NCBI GenBank assembly: GCA_031284025.1
Contig: JAITAR010000009.1
Span: forward strand, 1-16,104
DNA from: Rickettsiales bacterium
GTDB lineage: Bacteria > Pseudomonadota > Alphaproteobacteria > Rickettsiales > UBA1997
Direction: 5' to 3'
DNA length: 16,104 nt
Program-made: the position numbers and the translations under genes
Shown: piece after piece, positions 14,101 to 16,104 of the stretch
Layout: each line of letters starts with the position of its first letter
How positions within the stretch are numbered: the stretch's first letter is position 1
The notes under the pieces: generated by a model
Seen by the model: only the letters and a program-made list of their open reading frames with translations
What the model was told of the DNA's origin: nothing
Databases searched by the model: none

Positions 14101-14247
14101 GTGAATACTTGCTGCAAAAAGCACTATGGAGTGAAGCACAGTGATGATGCTTTTGCTGGCAGTGAAGCCCACATAAAATGGGATAGAGAACTTTTGGGGT
14201 ATAGCGAAGTCAAGAATGGCAAAATTTCGTGGAATTCATTAAGATAA
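14101..14247 (+). CDS. Small hypothetical ORF or gene remnant, 48 aa
   Basis: From GTG 14101 to TAA 14245-14247. The product (NTCCKKHYGVKHSDDAFAG and on, ending ISWNSLR) has protein-like composition, with paired cysteines near the start and two tryptophans. The same frame is open only five codons further up, to a TAG. No clear ribosome binding site. It may be the 3' end of a lost gene. No family is recognised. Confidence 0.3.
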   Translation: MNTCCKKHYGVKHSDDAFAGSEAHIKWDRELLGYSEVKNGKISWNSLR

Positions 14248-14312
14248 GTTCTATTTGAATTTAAAAGAAACTGAGTTTAGATTCAACCATAGAAAAGAAG
14301 ACTTTTATGCAT

Positions 14313-14318
14313 TATAAT
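14313..14318 (+). promoter_or_regulatory. -10 box before the Pmp-like gene
   Basis: A perfect TATAAT; the -35 position 17 nt upstream is a poor match. RNA would start at about 14324, inside the left arm of the following stem-loop. Confidence 0.4.
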
Positions 14319-14321
14319 TAA

Positions 14322-14353
14322 ACAAGTTTAGAGGAAATCCCCTCTAAACTTGT
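14322..14353 (+). promoter_or_regulatory. 13-bp stem-loop at the predicted mRNA 5' end
   Basis: ACAAGTTTAGAGG (14322-14334) and CCTCTAAACTTGT (14341-14353) pair perfectly around a 6-nt loop, 49 nt before the chosen ATG. Placed right at the expected transcript start, it fits a 5' stabilising hairpin of the ompA kind. An upstream terminator is less likely because no T-run follows directly. Confidence 0.5.
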
Positions 14354-14402
14354 CTTGAACCAAGTTTTATTCATTAAAATGAAAATTTCAAAAGAGATAG
14401 TT

Positions 14403-16104
14403 ATGACTAAATTGACAAATTTTGTTTTCCATTCTAGTCTGGCGATAGCTATTATTTTTAATATCGTAGCGGTGGGCAGGGCCAAAGCTGAAGATGTGAA
14501 TGATTTTGAAGAACTGCAAGGGGCCATAAATAATAAAAAAACAGAAATATTCATAAAAAATACTATAGATTTCACCGCCAATGGACCAGTGATCAACTAC
14601 AGTAACATAGTCATCTCTGGACCTAGCGAAAATGCACCAGGTCTGTTGAACGGAGAAAACAGATATAGACTTCTTACGTTCAAAAAAGATGCAAAAAATA
14701 TTTTGTTGAGAAATCTACATTTTGACAATGGCAATTATAAGGATTATGACGAGGATGTACCTTATTTCGAAGATGGTGGTGGAGCTATCCGTTTTAACGA
14801 AGAAGTAGAAGCCAACCTAGAAAATCTTATTTTCAGTAATAATCATACTGAGTTCTCTGGAGGAGCTATTTTCTTCCAAGGAGTAAAAGATAAAAGTGAT
14901 AAAAATAATAGTTTGATTTTCTGGGGAGAAACCATATTTAATAGTAATGAAAGCACCGACAATTGCGGAGGAGCCATCGAAGCTAGATGTTCGAATCTAA
15001 TTTTTAAAGAAGAGACAAAGTTTAATGATAACAAATCTTCATTGTTTGGTGGTGCCATCGACCTATATTCAATAAGTGGCAGAGGTTCTAGTCTGACATT
15101 TGAAAAGTCAGTCACATTTTCTGCCAATAAAAGTGGTAGAGGTGGTGCTATAAATTCTAATGGGGATATTAAAGATAGAAATATTCTAATCTTTCGAGAA
15201 AAGGCTACTTTTGTGGGAAACAGCGGTTATGGAACCATTTTTGCCGAAAATTCATCACTAACCTTCGAAGGATTGGCAACCTTTGAAAAAAACACGAACA
15301 AAGACAAAGGTGGAGACAAAGACGAAGGTGGAGCCATCTACGCCTTTACAAATACATTTATAGAATTTAAAAATGGTCTTCGTCTGATTGAAAACTCTAC
15401 AAATGGAGCAAACAGTGGAGCTCTGCATATGGCAGGGGAATCCAACGATGAACCAGCCATCATTACTCTAATACAGAAAAATCCACTGGTGCCAACGGAA
15501 TTCAGAGGAAACAAATCAGGAGCCAATGGAAATGGAAGAAATGCTGTCTATATGGAAAGGCACTCTCAGTTTAAATTTACTGTGGAGAAAGGCAATGTTG
15601 ATGTCTATGATGTTTTCAGTGGCGATAGAAATGAACCTGATAACATCATAACTATAAACAGAGACAATGGCTGGATCAATATAGAGAAAGGCGGCTCCCT
15701 GGAAAATGTTAAAGTTGTCAACAGAGGAAATTTGAAATTAGCAGGAGAATCCAGAGGACTCAACCTGACTACTTTTGAAAATTCTGGTATCATTAGATTT
15801 GAAATACTTCCCGGAGGATCAAGTGCTAAAATCAATGCAGATAGCATAACTCTGAATGCTGGCACTGTTCTGCAGATAGTGGCGATCAAGGGACAGCTCT
15901 ACAAAGAGGGAGAGAGCTATGATATTTTGGCTGTGAATAAAACAAAAATAAAGAAAAAAGAGGAAGAAGAGGGAGAAGAAGAGGGAGAACAGGAAGTGAA
16001 ACTGGAAATGGAACAAAATAATAATACTATAGATGACCAAAACATCAACCTGACAAGCCTTCACAGAGATTTAAAAATTGAAGGAGAATTACTAGAAGGT
16101 AAGA
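14403..16104 (+). CDS. Pmp-like secreted repeat protein (autotransporter passenger), partial
   Basis: The frame is open to the window end (567 codons seen; the 3' part is missing). From ATG 14403 a signal peptide is plain: Lys3, hydrophobic core LAIAIIFNIVAV and cleavage after AKA (residue 29). AGAG six bases before this ATG supports it; an in-frame ATG at 14379 without a ribosome binding site is the alternative. From about residue 126 to 340 the chlamydial polymorphic-membrane-protein motifs recur: GGAI six times plus SGAL, alternating with FxxN (FSNN, FNSN, FNDN, FSAN, FVGN, FEKN, FRGN). Such repeats fold as a beta-helix exposed at the cell surface for adhesion. A non-repeat segment follows and then an acidic stretch (about 515-535). 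A C-terminal beta-barrel would be expected beyond the window. Confidence 0.8.
   Translation, partial: MTKLTNFVFHSSLAIAIIFNIVAVGRAKAEDVNDFEELQGAINNKKTEIFIKNTIDFTANGPVINYSNIVISGPSENAPGLLNGENRYRLLTFKKDAKNILLRNLHFDNGNYKDYDEDVPYFEDGGGAIRFNEEVEANLENLIFSNNHTEFSGGAIFFQGVKDKSDKNNSLIFWGETIFNSNESTDNCGGAIEARCSNLIFKEETKFNDNKSSLFGGAIDLYSISGRGSSLTFEKSVTFSANKSGRGGAINSNGDIKDRNILIFREKATFVGNSGYGTIFAENSSLTFEGLATFEKNTNKDKGGDKDEGGAIYAFTNTFIEFKNGLRLIENSTNGANSGALHMAGESNDEPAIITLIQKNPLVPTEFRGNKSGANGNGRNAVYMERHSQFKFTVEKGNVDVYDVFSGDRNEPDNIITINRDNGWINIEKGGSLENVKVVNRGNLKLAGESRGLNLTTFENSGIIRFEILPGGSSAKINADSITLNAGTVLQIVAIKGQLYKEGESYDILAVNKTKIKKKEEEEGEEEGEQEVKLEMEQNNNTIDDQNINLTSLHRDLKIEGELLEGK
15963..15986 (+). repeat. 12-bp in-frame tandem repeat, two copies
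   Basis: GAAGAAGAGGGA occurs twice head to tail, encoding EEEG-EEEG in the acidic stretch of the Pmp-like protein. Being a multiple of three, copy change would not shift the frame. Confidence 0.8.

Noticed and set aside
14318..15889. Minus-strand frames across the Pmp-like gene
   Set aside because: Shadows of the continuous plus-strand frame that carries a signal peptide and repeats.
1..16104. CRISPR array, insertion sequence, tRNA or rRNA genes
   Set aside because: No spaced repeats, transposase, terminal inverted repeats with target duplication, or tRNA/rRNA signatures were seen on either strand.

Overview
The window looks like part of the chromosome of a small-genome, AT-rich, host-associated bacterium, most likely an alphaproteobacterium of Rickettsiales or Holosporales type. 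This rests on the style of the LepB and SppA proteins, the cmk-rpsA pair, long decayed intergenic stretches, an effector-like protein and an auto-exported repeat protein. The standard genetic code fits, since TGA and TAG end the clear genes. An anaerobic (class III) ribonucleotide reductase and a complete cofactor-independent phosphoglycerate mutase suggest an oxygen-poor life with some glycolysis. The taxonomic call is an inference from protein style and needs a database search.

Layout. The window opens in the 3' end of nrdD (to 478). Next is about 680 bp without a convincing gene, but with a good minus-strand promoter (1045-1073) and a minus-strand intrinsic terminator (672-696) that bracket an unexplained unit of about 370 nt. 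From 1161 to 4562 lie sppA, lepB (with a possible leader peptide overlapping its start) and gpmI. From 4692 to 6122 is a 476-aa protein that I read as a CE-clan (Ulp1/YopJ-like) effector, with an in-frame 15-bp tandem repeat. On the minus strand follow rpsA (ribosomal protein S1) and cmk (7957-6227 and 8675-8052), convergent with the effector. About 1 kb of degraded or intergenic DNA follows, including a short lysine-rich minus-strand ORF and its possible frameshifted continuation.

From 9534 a clear promoter drives rplU and rpmA. Where obgE often sits in other bacteria there are instead three tightly packed genes: a one-helix membrane protein, a small Rz1-like lipoprotein and an M15-type peptidoglycan peptidase. 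Together they look like a phage lysis cassette with no other phage genes nearby. They are followed by tdk and ligA, both for DNA synthesis and replication.

After a small unassigned ORF, a -10 box and a stem-loop at the predicted 5' end of the mRNA precede a secreted protein with GGA[IL] and FxxN repeats, like chlamydial polymorphic membrane proteins. It runs off the end of the window.

The most interesting points are the orphan lysis cassette, the CE-clan effector with its repeat-containing linker, the Pmp-like protein with its 5' stem-loop, and the unexplained minus-strand unit at 534-1073.
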